The notes beneath the pieces are model-generated. The model was not told the DNA's origin and ran no database searches. It saw only the letters and a list, made by a program, of their open reading frames with translations. The position numbers and the translations under genes were made by a program. From assembly GCF_014489595.1 (NCBI RefSeq), contig NZ_CP060790.1:186001-250000 (forward strand): a stretch of DNA of 64,000 nucleotides, written 5' to 3'. Positions 46,862-56,039 of the stretch are shown here, piece after piece; within the stretch, counting starts at the first letter, position 1; every line of letters starts with the position of its first letter. Origin of the DNA: Paenacidovorax monticola. Its GTDB lineage: Bacteria > Pseudomonadota > Gammaproteobacteria > Burkholderiales > Burkholderiaceae_C.

Positions 46862-47362
46862 ATGGCATGGCTGCAAGACACGTTACGCATCATCCTCATC
46901 GGCATGGGCGCCACTGCGTTCATGGATCTGTGGGCCCTGTTCATCCGGGCCCTGGGCGTGCCGACGCTGAACCTTGCCTTGGTTGGCCGGTGGTGCGGGC
47001 ACGTGCTTCGTGGCCAATGGGCCCACGTGGCCATTGGCAAGGCTGAGCCCATACCGGGCGAACGGGCGCTGGGCTGGTTCATCCACTATGCCGTCGGCGT
47101 TGCGTTTGCCGCGTTGCTCGTGGCGCTTCAAGGCACCGCATGGGCAGCAAGCCCGACGCCGCTGCCCGCCATCGCCGTGGGCATGTTCACGGTGCTGGTG
47201 CCACTGCTCGTCATGCAACCGGCCATGGGGGCCGGAGTGGCTTCATCGAAGACGCCCACACCGTTGAAGAACTGCCTTCGCAGCCTGGCCAATCACACGG
47301 TATTCGGCATAGGCCTCTATTGGTCGGCGGCGTTGATCGCCGCCATTGCCTCCGCCGCCTGA
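46862..47362 (+). CDS. DUF2938 family membrane protein
   Basis: A 166-residue integral membrane protein with about four helices (IILIGMGATAFMDLWALFIR, HYAVGVAFAALLVALQG, MFTVLVPLLVMQPAMGAG, FGIGLYWSAALIAAIASAA). The family pattern includes GRWCGHVLRGQWAH and NHTVFGIGLYW. Function is unknown. It is the likely sole target of the adjacent MerR regulator, so it is probably induced by whatever that regulator senses. Confidence 0.83.
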   Translation: MAWLQDTLRIILIGMGATAFMDLWALFIRALGVPTLNLALVGRWCGHVLRGQWAHVAIGKAEPIPGERALGWFIHYAVGVAFAALLVALQGTAWAASPTPLPAIAVGMFTVLVPLLVMQPAMGAGVASSKTPTPLKNCLRSLANHTVFGIGLYWSAALIAAIASAA

Positions 47363-47638
47363 CGCCTTGCGCCGAATGGAACGCCACCATTCAAAATGGC
47401 GTAATGCACAGGCTATAGTGTTTGCCATGCGCTCGCCCTCGCCCTCGGGATTGCAAGGGCCATGCGCAGAAACAAGGGCGGCGGGTTGGCGTGTGGAATC
47501 TGGCGCGCTTTCTCTTTGCACCGTCGGCATGATGCAGTGCCGGGCTGCATGCCCTTTCCTGAACCGATTGAATCATCCATTCAAACCGCAAGCGCCAAAC
47601 AGGCGCCTGCATTGCGTTGGCCATTCACAGGAGCATCC

Positions 47639-48247
47639 GTGCAGAAGATTGATCTCAAGAAAGAACTGAAGCATCTCTACCAGCCATCCACCAAGGAGGT
47701 GGTTCAGGTGGAGGTGCCCACTTTCCAGTACCTCATGGTCGACGGCGAGGGCAATCCCAACACTTCGCAAGCATATGCCCAGGCGGTGGAGGCACTGTTC
47801 TCCGTCTCCTACACGGCCAAGTTCATGGTGAAGAAGGGCGCGCAGGGAATGGACTATGCGGTCATGCCTCTCGAAGGGCTTTGGTGGGCGGACGACATGT
47901 CCGCTTTCGTCGCCAATGACAAGTCGCAGTGGAAATGGACCATGATGATCATGCAGCCGCACTTCGTGGCAAAGGCGGTCATCGAGACGGCCATTTCCGA
48001 GGTCAAGAGAAAGAAAGGTCTTCCGGGCGTCGACAAACTTCGGCTGGAAAATTTTTCCGAAGGCCGGTGCGCCCAGGTGCTGCACATTGGGCCGTTTTCG
48101 GAGGAAGGGCCCGCCATCGAGCGCCTCCACGGTTTCATTGACGCACGGACAGGCCGGTCAGGGAAGCACCACGAGATTTACCTGAGCGACATACGGCGTG
48201 CCGATCCGGCGAAGTGGAAAACCATCATCCGCCATCCGATGAAGTGA
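47639..48247 (+). CDS. GyrI-like domain protein
   Basis: A 202-residue protein of the stand-alone GyrI-like small-molecule-binding family. It opens KIDLKKELKHLYQPSTKEVV, followed by VPTFQYLMVDGEGNPN, and contains the conserved EGLWWADD and ending YLSDIRRADPAKWKTIIRHP. Start GTG 47639 has an excellent ACAGGAG 5 bp upstream. Members of this subgroup include hydrolases acting on cyclopropyl compounds; activity here is undetermined. It is distinct from the GyrI-like protein at 1507-1977. The 276 bp upstream contain no gene I can support; a possible -10 (TATAGT at 47414) is present. Confidence 0.82.
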   Translation: MQKIDLKKELKHLYQPSTKEVVQVEVPTFQYLMVDGEGNPNTSQAYAQAVEALFSVSYTAKFMVKKGAQGMDYAVMPLEGLWWADDMSAFVANDKSQWKWTMMIMQPHFVAKAVIETAISEVKRKKGLPGVDKLRLENFSEGRCAQVLHIGPFSEEGPAIERLHGFIDARTGRSGKHHEIYLSDIRRADPAKWKTIIRHPMK

Positions 48248-48325
48248 TGGCTGGCTGCCCATTCCGGCGGATCTGTTGAATGGCTGTGCCTGCCGGCCCG
48301 TCGCGATGTGGCCCCAGGGGGCGCA

Positions 48326-48472
48326 TCAGGGGCGCCGTCTGTCGGCCGGGGCCGACTGTTCCTGGCCGGGCTTGATGGCCTGGCGCGGAGCGACGGGCAG
48401 GGGGAATCCGAGCAGCGCGAGCACCACCAGGACAGGCAGCAGGCCGTAGAACAGCACGCGCTTGATTCGCAT
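48326..48472 (-). CDS. Small single-helix membrane protein (48 residues)
   Basis: A short ORF starting MRIKRVLFYGLLPVLVVLAL, a positively charged start and one hydrophobic helix, then a Pro/Gln/Arg-rich tail ending ADRRRP. The composition (one clear TM segment, normal high-GC third positions) makes it a plausible small membrane or secreted protein, but no family is recognised. It is divergent from phaR. Confidence 0.45.
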   Translation of the reverse strand: MRIKRVLFYGLLPVLVVLALLGFPLPVAPRQAIKPGQEQSAPADRRRP

Positions 48473-48670
48473 GTGAGGGACGTGGGGGCGGCACCATGGC
48501 TTTCAATCCGGTGCACGGCTGCGCTGGCCCGTGCCGGAGCTGCTCCCGGCAACCGGGGCGGTTTTTCCGTTCTGCGGACTCTCAGGGTTACCTCTGCCAG
48601 CGGGGAAGAGGGCCAGTGCCTAGAATCTGTTGCACTGCAATGCATGGGCGCCACGCCCGAGGAGTCAGCT

Positions 48671-49207
48671 GTGCAAGACAAGAAAGCCACCCCTGCCGCC
48701 AAGCCGGCGCAGCGTGTGATCAAGAAGTACCCCAACCGACGCCTCTACGACACGGATACCTCCACCTACATCACCCTGACCGAGGTCAAGCAGTTGGTGA
48801 TGGCGAACGAAACTATCGTGGTGCGCGACGCCAAGACGGGGGAGGACCTGACGCGCAGCATCCTGCTGCAGATCATCCTGGAGGAGGAGGCGGGCGGCGC
48901 GCCGATGTTCACCGAGGCCGTGCTGGCCAACATCATCCGCTTCTACGGCCATGCGATGCAGGGCTTCATGGGGGCCTACCTCGAGAAGAACGTGCAGATG
49001 TTCACCGACATCCAGAGCAAGCTGGCCGAGCAGTCGCAGGGCCTCACGCCCGAGATGTGGACCCAGTTCATGAACCTGCAGTCGCCCATGGTGCAGGGCA
49101 TGATGGGCAACTACGTCGAGCAGTCCAAGAACATGTTCACCCAGATGCAGGAGCAGATGCAGAAGCAGACCGAGCAGATGCTCGGTGCCTTCGGCCTCAA
49201 GCGCTGA
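48671..49207 (+). CDS. phaR: Polyhydroxyalkanoate synthesis repressor PhaR
   Basis: A 178-residue PHB-responsive repressor. The DNA-binding N-terminal domain has RVIKKYPNRRLYDTDTSTYI and LTEVKQLVMANETIVVRDAK; the PHB-accumulation domain continues through SILLQIILEEEAGGAPMFTE. The C-terminus is Met/Gln-rich and amphipathic (MFTQMQEQMQKQTEQMLGAF), suited to binding polymer granules. PhaR represses phasin genes when free and leaves DNA when PHB is present. GTG 48671 has GAGGAG upstream; ATG 48644 is an alternative. Confidence 0.92.
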   Translation: MQDKKATPAAKPAQRVIKKYPNRRLYDTDTSTYITLTEVKQLVMANETIVVRDAKTGEDLTRSILLQIILEEEAGGAPMFTEAVLANIIRFYGHAMQGFMGAYLEKNVQMFTDIQSKLAEQSQGLTPEMWTQFMNLQSPMVQGMMGNYVEQSKNMFTQMQEQMQKQTEQMLGAFGLKR

Positions 49208-49219
49208 GGTTCGGCGCCT

Positions 49220-50121
49220 TCAGCTCCGTGGCCGGCCCATGTAGGCGGCCAGGCCCGCTGCCAGCGCGTCGAATACCGCCGCGCAGCGCGGGCTGCTGCG
49301 CAGGTTCTCGTGCATCACCACCCAGGTGTCGAGCGCCAGCGAGACCTGGCGCTTGAGCACGCGCACCAGGCGATCGTCCCGCGCGGCGATGGGCACCTGG
49401 CAGATGCCCAGCCCATAGCCCGCGCGGATGGCCGCGAGCTGGGCCAGGTCGCTGTTGGCGCGCAGGCTGAAATGCTCCCGCCCCAGGCCCTGCAGCTTCT
49501 CGCCCATGCGGAGGATGAAGGCGTTTTCCTGGTCATAGCCGATGAGCGAATGCTGGGCCAGCGCCTTGACCGAAGTGGGCGTGCCGTGGCGCGCCAGGTA
49601 GTCCGTGTGCGCGTGCAGCCCCAGCTCGATGGAGCCCACCCGGCGGGCAATGAGTGCGCCCTGCGTGGGCGTGAACATGCGCACCGCGATGTCCGCCTCC
49701 CGCCGCAGCAGGTCCTCGGGCTGGTTGGACAGCGCCAGCTCGATGGCGAGCCGGGGATGCTGCGCGCGCAGGCGCGCCAGGATGGGCGGCAGCACCTCCA
49801 CGCCCACGACCTCGCTGGCCGTGATACGCACCGTGCCCTGTACCCCGTCGCCATGCCCGCTGGCGGCCCGCCGCAGTGCTGCGGCCGTGGCGGCGATGTC
49901 GCGCGCGTAAGGCTGCAGCGCCAGCGCCGCGTCCGTGGGGCGAGGCCCTCGGGCGAGCGCGTGAACAGGCCCAGGCCCAGCGCGGCCTCCAGGCCGCCGA
50001 TGTGCCGGCCTACCGTGGGCTGTGTGAGCCCCAGCGCGCGCGCTGCGGCCGAGAGTGATCCGGATTCCAGCACCTGCAGAAAGCTGCGGTACCACTCCCA
50101 AGGGGGTTCGCCGTAGGGCAT
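49220..50121 (-). CDS. LysR family regulator (one frameshift as sequenced)
   Basis: The N-terminus, PYGEPPWEWYRSFLQVLESG then SLSAAARALGLTQPTVGRHI, holds the LysR helix-turn-helix. The frame breaks at SPEGLAP; one base added to GGGG at 49937-49940 restores SPEGLAPTDAALALQPYARD and joins it to the effector domain (VRITASEVVGVEVLPPILAR). Repaired length is 300 residues. It is divergent from an NAD(P)-binding protein gene with a LysR-type box between them, so it probably controls that gene. Confidence 0.85.
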
Positions 50122-50141
50122 GGTTATTCAAAAATGTATGG

Positions 50142-50162
50142 TTGCCAGGAAATTTTAGGCAA
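50142..50162. promoter_or_regulatory. LysR-type T-N11-A box
   Basis: TTGCC, 11 bp, then GGCAA in the 114-bp gap between the LysR gene and the oxidoreductase gene. The perfect 5-bp arms and N11 spacing are the usual form of a LysR recognition site. The surroundings are AT-rich. Confidence 0.55.
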
Positions 50163-50235
50163 TTTTCTTTTGGCCGCGCAGGCTGCAGACTGGGTGCCGT
50201 GATGAACCTCTGAACCGGCACAACCAGGAGCTGCC

Positions 50236-51216
50236 ATGTCGAAGATTGCATTGTTTGGCGCCAGCGGCGCCATGGGCCGCAGCATCGCGGCCGCATTGGG
50301 CGCAGAGGGCTGCGCCTACCGCGTGGTGGGGCGCAACGAAGCCGCCCTGCGCGCCGCCTTCGGGCACGACCCGCTGGCCGAGTGCGTGGTCTGGAACCCC
50401 GGCGACCCCGCCTCCGTGCGGGCGGCCGCGCAGGGCGTGGACACGCTGGTCTACATGGTGGGCGTGAACTACTGGCAGTTCGAGCTGCACCCCCGGCTCA
50501 TGCGCCAGACGCTGGAGGGGGCCATCGCAGCGGGCGTGCGCAACGTGGTGCTGATCGGCACCGTCTACCCCTACGGCCGCCCGCGCACCGCCAACCCCGT
50601 GCGCGAAGACCACCCGCGTGAGCCCCACACCTTCAAGGGGCGCATGCGCAAGGCGCAGGAGGACCTGCTCATGCAGGCGCATGCCGAAGGCCGCATCCGC
50701 GCCGCCGTGCTGCGCCTGCCCGACTTCTACGGTCCTGGCGTGGAGGCGAGCATGCTGCACTCCGCCATCCAGGCCGCCGCCTGCGGCGGCGTGGCCCAGA
50801 TGCTCGGCCCCATCGACCGGCCGCACGAGTTCGTGTACGTGCCCGACGTGGGCCCCGTGGTGCTGCGGCTGGCGCGCCACCCCGAGGCCTACGGAAAAAT
50901 CTGGCATTTGGCCGGCAGCGGCGCCACCACCCAGCAGGCCCTGCTGCAGGAGCTGGAGCGCCTGGCGGGCCACCCGCTGCGCCGCCGCATCGCGGGCAAG
51001 ACCCTGCTGCGCATCGCGGGACTGTTCAACCCGTTCATGCGCGAACTGGTCGAGATGCACTACCTGATCACCGACCCGCTCATCATGGACGACACGGCCC
51101 TGCAGCAGCTCATTGGCCCCCTCGGCAAGACACCCTACGCGCAGGGTCTGCGCGAGAGCGTGGAGGCGGCGCGGCGGGCGCGGGCCGCGAACGGCCTGGC
51201 CGGCGAACGGGCTTGA
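50236..51216 (+). CDS. NAD(P)-dependent epimerase/dehydratase-like oxidoreductase
   Basis: A 326-residue extended short-chain-dehydrogenase-fold protein. The cofactor loop is IALFGASGAMGRSIAAALG, and the middle contains VVLIGTVYPYGRP and LRLPDFYGPGVEAS, but the usual YxxxK is not obvious (FKGRMRKAQEDLL occupies its place), so catalysis may differ from classical SDRs. It is probably regulated by the adjacent LysR protein. Substrate unknown. Confidence 0.8.
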   Translation: MSKIALFGASGAMGRSIAAALGAEGCAYRVVGRNEAALRAAFGHDPLAECVVWNPGDPASVRAAAQGVDTLVYMVGVNYWQFELHPRLMRQTLEGAIAAGVRNVVLIGTVYPYGRPRTANPVREDHPREPHTFKGRMRKAQEDLLMQAHAEGRIRAAVLRLPDFYGPGVEASMLHSAIQAAACGGVAQMLGPIDRPHEFVYVPDVGPVVLRLARHPEAYGKIWHLAGSGATTQQALLQELERLAGHPLRRRIAGKTLLRIAGLFNPFMRELVEMHYLITDPLIMDDTALQQLIGPLGKTPYAQGLRESVEAARRARAANGLAGERA

Positions 51217-51383
51217 GTACCCCGTGTCCCGTGCGTCCTGGCCTTGGGACGTACGGTCAATTTTCCTGAAACGCACAGCCAACAGGGCGCGGGCCGCCTG
51301 CATAGGATCAGCCTGCCAGCAGGCAGGCGCTCCTTCGCAGAGTGTCTTTCGCTGAGTTCCATCACCCGGAAAAGACGGCTCCT

Positions 51384-53763
51384 GTGCACCTATCACCCTT
51401 CCCGTACGCTGCGGCGCGTTTTTGGACCCGATGGGGCCGGCAATTGCTGTCCCTGGCCTGCCTGGCCATGCTGCTCTGGGCGGCCAGCCTGGCCAACGCG
51501 GCCACCATGAAAACTGTCATGGATACGGTCAACCTGTCCCCTACGGGGAACGTCTTCGCGAATGCGGACTATCAACGCTCGCAGAAATTCGCTGTGGGCT
51601 CGGAAGACGTGCGCATCACCAGCGTGACGGTCAACATCATAGACAGCCGGGGCTTGGCCGTGCCGCTCATCAAGCTGTGCGACGCGGCCGGGGCGAATTG
51701 CGAGTCGTTCACCACATCCAACCCCGCGTCCCCCGGCCACAATGTTGTGAACGGCTCGTATGTGGCGCGCGCGGGAACGACGGTGACCACCGTCTTCAGC
51801 TGCCTGTGTTCCGGCAGCGATGGGTACGGCATCTACAGTGTGAGAGCCGATGTTCCCGATGTCACGGGGCCAGCGCCAGGGTATGTTTTCCTCGCCAAGG
51901 CCGAGGGTGAATTGATGCCATCCGTGAGTTCCCTCTCTCCCGCCAGCGGGGCGATATCGGGAGGGCAGCCGGTCACGATCTCCGGTGCCTATCTGTCGGA
52001 CGTGACGGACGTCAAGTTCGGCAGCGCCAGCGTGGCTTCGTTCACGGTCCTTGATGCCAACACCATCACCACCGAGGCTCCCGCCCAGGGCGCCGGCACG
52101 GTGGATGTCACGGTGACTTCGCCCAGCGGAGCGAGCGCGACCCGGGCTTCGTCGCGCTACACCTACATCGCGCCGCCGGCCAGTGCCGACGGTGCGTCCA
52201 CTGTACCGTACGGGGCCAGCAATGCCCCATCTCGTTGAGCCTGTCGGGTGGCGCGCCGGACACCATCACGTTGGTTGCGCAGGCCGCCCATGGGGTCGTA
52301 TCGGTTTCTGGCACCCATGTCAGCTACACCCCCCTGGCGGGCTATGCGGGCCCGGATTCGTTCGTCTACACGGCCTCCAACATCGCGGGGGGACCGCGCC
52401 CGCGACCCAATCGATCGCAGTGAGCGCACCCACCATCAGCTACTCGCCTGCCGCACCTGCCGGTGCCAGTTTTGGTGTGCCCTACAGCCACGACCTGGCA
52501 TCCGCTGGCGGGGGCACCGCGCCCTATGCCTATGCGCTGGCCAACGGTACGCTGCCCGGCGGCCTGAACCTGTCTCCCGGCGGTCTGATCACAGGCACAC
52601 CCACGGCGGCTGGAACATTCCAGTTTGAGGTGCGCGCAACGGACAGCAGCACCGGAGCCGGGCCCTTCACCGCCACCAGCGCGATGCTGTCGTTGACGGT
52701 CAGTCCGCCAGCCATTGGCTTGTCGCCCGCGTCACTGCCCGCGGCCTCCGTGGGCACGGGCTACAGCCTGGCTCTTGGCGCCACGGGCGGCACGGCGCCT
52801 TACACCTTCCGGCTTCTCTCCGGCGGCTGGCCCAACGGGATGACGCTCTCCGGCTCTGGTGTCCTATCCGGATCTCCCACCTCCGCGGGGGCATTTACCG
52901 TGACCGTGCAAGCCACGGACTCCAGGGGCTTCACGGGCAGCCGCACCTACTCCCTGGCGGCCAATGCCCCGGTGCTGTCCATCTTGCCCGCCACACTGCC
53001 AGGTGGCCGGCAGGGCGTGGCCTATGCCCAGACAGTCTCTGCCAGCGGCGGAACCCCTGCCTACACGTTCGCCATATCTTCAGGCAGCCTGCCGCCAGGG
53101 CTGACCTTGGCAGCGGACACCGGCGCCATCAGCGGCACGCCGACGACCGGTGGCAGCTACAGCTTCACGGTCTCCCTGACGGACAGCACGACCGGCTCCG
53201 GCGCTCCCTTCTCGGTGTCCCGAGCGTTCACGGTCGCCATTGCGGAGGACCGCTACACAGGCCCCACCAGCACGGGAACCGGCGTGGCGACGGCATCCTT
53301 CACGGGTGGCGGCCTGGGGTGCACGTTCACCCGGAGGCGGTTCATCGGCGTCCATGAGGCAGGCACGCCTCCCCCGTCCGGGTACAGGTTCCCGCAGGGC
53401 ATGTTCGACTTCACGGCACAGGGGTGCGATGTGGACAGCACGCTGACCGTGACGCTGGCGTTCCCATCGGCCATTCCGCCCCATGCCGTGCTGATGAAGT
53501 ACAGCCCCACGGCAACGCCCCGGTGGTTCCCGGTGAGCGCCCAGATCCAGGGCAACGAGATCACCTATGCCGTGAGGGACGGCGAAGCCGGCGATGACGA
53601 TGGGGCGAAAGATGGGCGCATCGTGGACCCCGTCGCCCTGGCATTGCCCATGGCCCACGCCACTGCCATCCCCACGCTTTCCGAGTGGGCCATGGCCGGC
53701 CTGTCGCTATGGATGATGGGCCTGGGGGCTGATCGCATGCGGCGGCACGCAAGGCGCTCCTAG
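51384..53763 (+). CDS. IPTL-CTERM surface protein with IPT/TIG and putative Ig repeats (two frameshifts as sequenced)
   Basis: A signal peptide (QLLSLACLAMLLWAASLANA) leads to an N-terminal beta domain, an IPT/TIG domain (SVSSLSPASGAISGGQPVTI), a cadherin-like segment (HVSYTPLAGYAGPDSFVYTA), three putative-Ig repeats with GTAPYAYALANGTLPGGLNL-type cores, a choice-of-anchor-like domain (FPQGMFDFTAQGCDVDSTLT), then the sorting tail IPTLSEWAMAGLSLWMMGLG plus a basic end. One C added at 52225-52228 and one G at 52387-52392 restore one 793-residue chain. IPTL-CTERM proteins are thought to be processed by an exosortase-type system, which is not in the window. GTG 51342 is an alternative start. Confidence 0.82.
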
Positions 53764-53812
53764 GCCCCGGGGCGGCACCGATGGTGCTTGTCGTGGCACC
53801 ATCGGGCTCCCC

Positions 53813-54247
53813 ATGAATATCCTCGTGCGTGAATTCGAAGAGGCGGACCGCGACGCCCTGCGCCTGCTGTATGTGGCATCGCGCGATGCCGCGTTCACGT
53901 GGAGCGCCGCCGGCGCACACCGGCCCGGCGACTTCGATCTGCACACCGAGGGCGAACGTATCCTGGTTGCAGCTGTGGGCGCAGAGGTTCTCGGCTTTGC
54001 CTCCATCTGGGAGCCCGACAGCTTCCTGCACAACCTGTTCGTGCATCCGTCGGCCCTGCGCCAGGGCATCGGCCGGGCGCTGCTGGCGCAGTGTGGCAGG
54101 TACTTCACGCGGCCGCCCACGCTCAAATGCCTGCGGGCCAATGGAGGCGCCCTGCGCTTTTACCAGGCCCAGGGCTGGTGCGTGCTGCGCGAGGGCACGG
54201 GGCCGGACGGTCCCTACCTGCTCATGGTGCTCATGGCAGGGGGCTGA
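53813..54247 (+). CDS. GNAT family N-acetyltransferase
   Basis: A 144-residue GNAT acetyltransferase. It opens ILVREFEEADRDALRLLYVA, and the acetyl-CoA motif A is LFVHPSALRQGIGRALLAQC, followed by LRANGGALRFYQAQGWCVL (motif B). Length is typical for single-domain GNATs. The substrate is unknown. Confidence 0.87.
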   Translation: MNILVREFEEADRDALRLLYVASRDAAFTWSAAGAHRPGDFDLHTEGERILVAAVGAEVLGFASIWEPDSFLHNLFVHPSALRQGIGRALLAQCGRYFTRPPTLKCLRANGGALRFYQAQGWCVLREGTGPDGPYLLMVLMAGG

Positions 54248-54400
54248 GGCCGGGAGGGCGGCCCTTTGCGGCCGCCTGCGGCCGATGGCCGGGGAGGGGG
54301 GCACGCCGGGCCGTGGGGAGTACCATACGGCCCACATTCGCCTGCACCCGGGCCCATGCGAGGGAAGCAGGCCCGGGTACTGGGCACAGATGGCCAGCAC

Positions 54401-56029
54401 ATGCACAACAACGCAGAATCAAGCATGGGACCCTCGTATCCGATCCGCAGCCCGGCGCCCAGACCGTGGCGCCTGCTCGGGGTGCCGGTCGACGACGCTC
54501 CGGGCATCCGCGCCACGCTGGCCCTGCTGGTGGTCGTGTGCGTGCTGCCGGTCTCCCTGGCGGCGGCGCTGCTGCTCATCAATTACTACAAGCGCGAGCA
54601 GGTCCAGATCGCCCACAGCGCCATCAACCGGGCGCAGGGCATGGTCCTTGCCGTGGACCGCGAGTTCGCTGCGGCCCAGGCGGCGCTGCTGGCGCTCAGC
54701 ACCTCGCACCGCCTGGCTACGGGGGATCTGGCAGGCTTTCACGGCCGCGCCGAAGAGGCTCTGGCCAATGTGCATGCGGACAGCATCCTGCTGCTGGACC
54801 GCTCGGGCCAGATCCTGTTGTCCACACGCGCCCCCTACGGCGGTCCACTGCCCAGGGTCTCGAACCCGGCGCTGCTCAAGCGCATCCTGGAGACGGGCAA
54901 GCCCGGCGTGTCGGACCTGTTCGTGGGGCCCCTCACCCATCAGCGCATCTTCACCGTTGGTGTGCCCGTGAAGGTCGATGGCGCCATCCTCTACACGCTC
55001 AACGCCATCTTCACCCCCGACCAGCTCCTGGCCGTGCTGCGGGCGCATGCCTTTCCAGAGACCTGGCGCGTGGCCGTCACCGACAGCACGGATAGCGTTG
55101 TGGCGCGCTCGCACGAACTCGAGCGATTCCTGGGCAGCCCTGTCGCGCCGGCCCTGCTCGAGCGCATGCGCCAGTCCAACGAGGGCAGCTTCGAGTCCGT
55201 CACGCTCGACGGCGTACCGGTGCTCACGGCCTTCAGCAAATCGCCCGACTCGCGCTGGGGCGTTGCGGTGGGTGTTCCCAAGGCGGAGTCCACGGCCGGG
55301 TTGCGCAGCACGCTGCAGCGGCTGGTCCTGGCCACCCTGGGCGCGCTCGGCGTGGGGCTGTGGCTGGCCTGGGTCGTGGGGGGGCGCGTGGCGCGCTCCA
55401 TCACGGCGCTCACGCAGCCTGCGGTGGAGCTGGCCTCCGGCGCGAAGCTGGACATCCCGCCGTTGCACTTCAAGGAAGCCAACGCCATGCGCCAGGCGCT
55501 GCTGCAGGCGTCGGCCCTGCTGCGGCAGTCCCAGTACGACGCCCACCACGACGGGCTCACGGGGCTGCCCAACCGCATGCTTTTCCACCACTGCGTCGCC
55601 CAGCAGCTGGCGCTGTGCGAGCGCAACCGCAAGGAGCTGTGCGTGCTCTTCATCGACCTGGACGGCTTCAAGGCGGTGAACGACACCTACGGCCATGCGG
55701 CCGGAGACCAACTGCTGCGCGAGGTGGCTCAGCGCATCACCACGGCCTGCCGGAAGTCGGACATCGCCGCGCGGCTGGGCGGCGACGAGTTTGCGCTGGC
55801 CCTGGTCCATTCGAACCTGGAGCACGCACGCGCCTTCGCCACGCGCCTGGTGGAACTGATCTCGCAGCCCTATGTGCTCGGCGACTTCCAGTCCGAGGTA
55901 TCGGCCAGCATCGGCGTGTCGCACTACCCCGGCACCGCGACCGACGTGGACACGCTGCTGGGCAAGGCCGACCAGGCCATGTACAGCGCCAAGACGACCG
56001 GCAAGCGGCGCGTCTGCACCGCCGCCTGA
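54401..56029 (+). CDS. Membrane-anchored diguanylate cyclase (GGDEF)
   Basis: A 542-residue protein. An N-terminal membrane helix (ALLVVVCVLPVSLAAALLLI) precedes a periplasmic dCache-like sensor, a second helix (LVLATLGALGVGLWLAWVVG), a short HAMP-like linker and a GGDEF domain. The catalytic motif is RLGGDEFALAL, and the inhibitory I-site RKSD sits exactly five residues before it, so product feedback is expected. There is no EAL domain. ATG 54425 is an alternative start. It makes c-di-GMP in response to an unknown periplasmic signal. Confidence 0.9.
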   Translation: MHNNAESSMGPSYPIRSPAPRPWRLLGVPVDDAPGIRATLALLVVVCVLPVSLAAALLLINYYKREQVQIAHSAINRAQGMVLAVDREFAAAQAALLALSTSHRLATGDLAGFHGRAEEALANVHADSILLLDRSGQILLSTRAPYGGPLPRVSNPALLKRILETGKPGVSDLFVGPLTHQRIFTVGVPVKVDGAILYTLNAIFTPDQLLAVLRAHAFPETWRVAVTDSTDSVVARSHELERFLGSPVAPALLERMRQSNEGSFESVTLDGVPVLTAFSKSPDSRWGVAVGVPKAESTAGLRSTLQRLVLATLGALGVGLWLAWVVGGRVARSITALTQPAVELASGAKLDIPPLHFKEANAMRQALLQASALLRQSQYDAHHDGLTGLPNRMLFHHCVAQQLALCERNRKELCVLFIDLDGFKAVNDTYGHAAGDQLLREVAQRITTACRKSDIAARLGGDEFALALVHSNLEHARAFATRLVELISQPYVLGDFQSEVSASIGVSHYPGTATDVDTLLGKADQAMYSAKTTGKRRVCTAA

Positions 56030-56039
56030 GGCTGCGCGG

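Noticed and set aside
54248..54400. GC-rich repeats (GGCGGCC/GGCCGCC type) before the diguanylate cyclase gene as a terminator
   Set aside because: Several overlapping weak stems, none followed by T residues; this is expected by chance in such GC-rich DNA.
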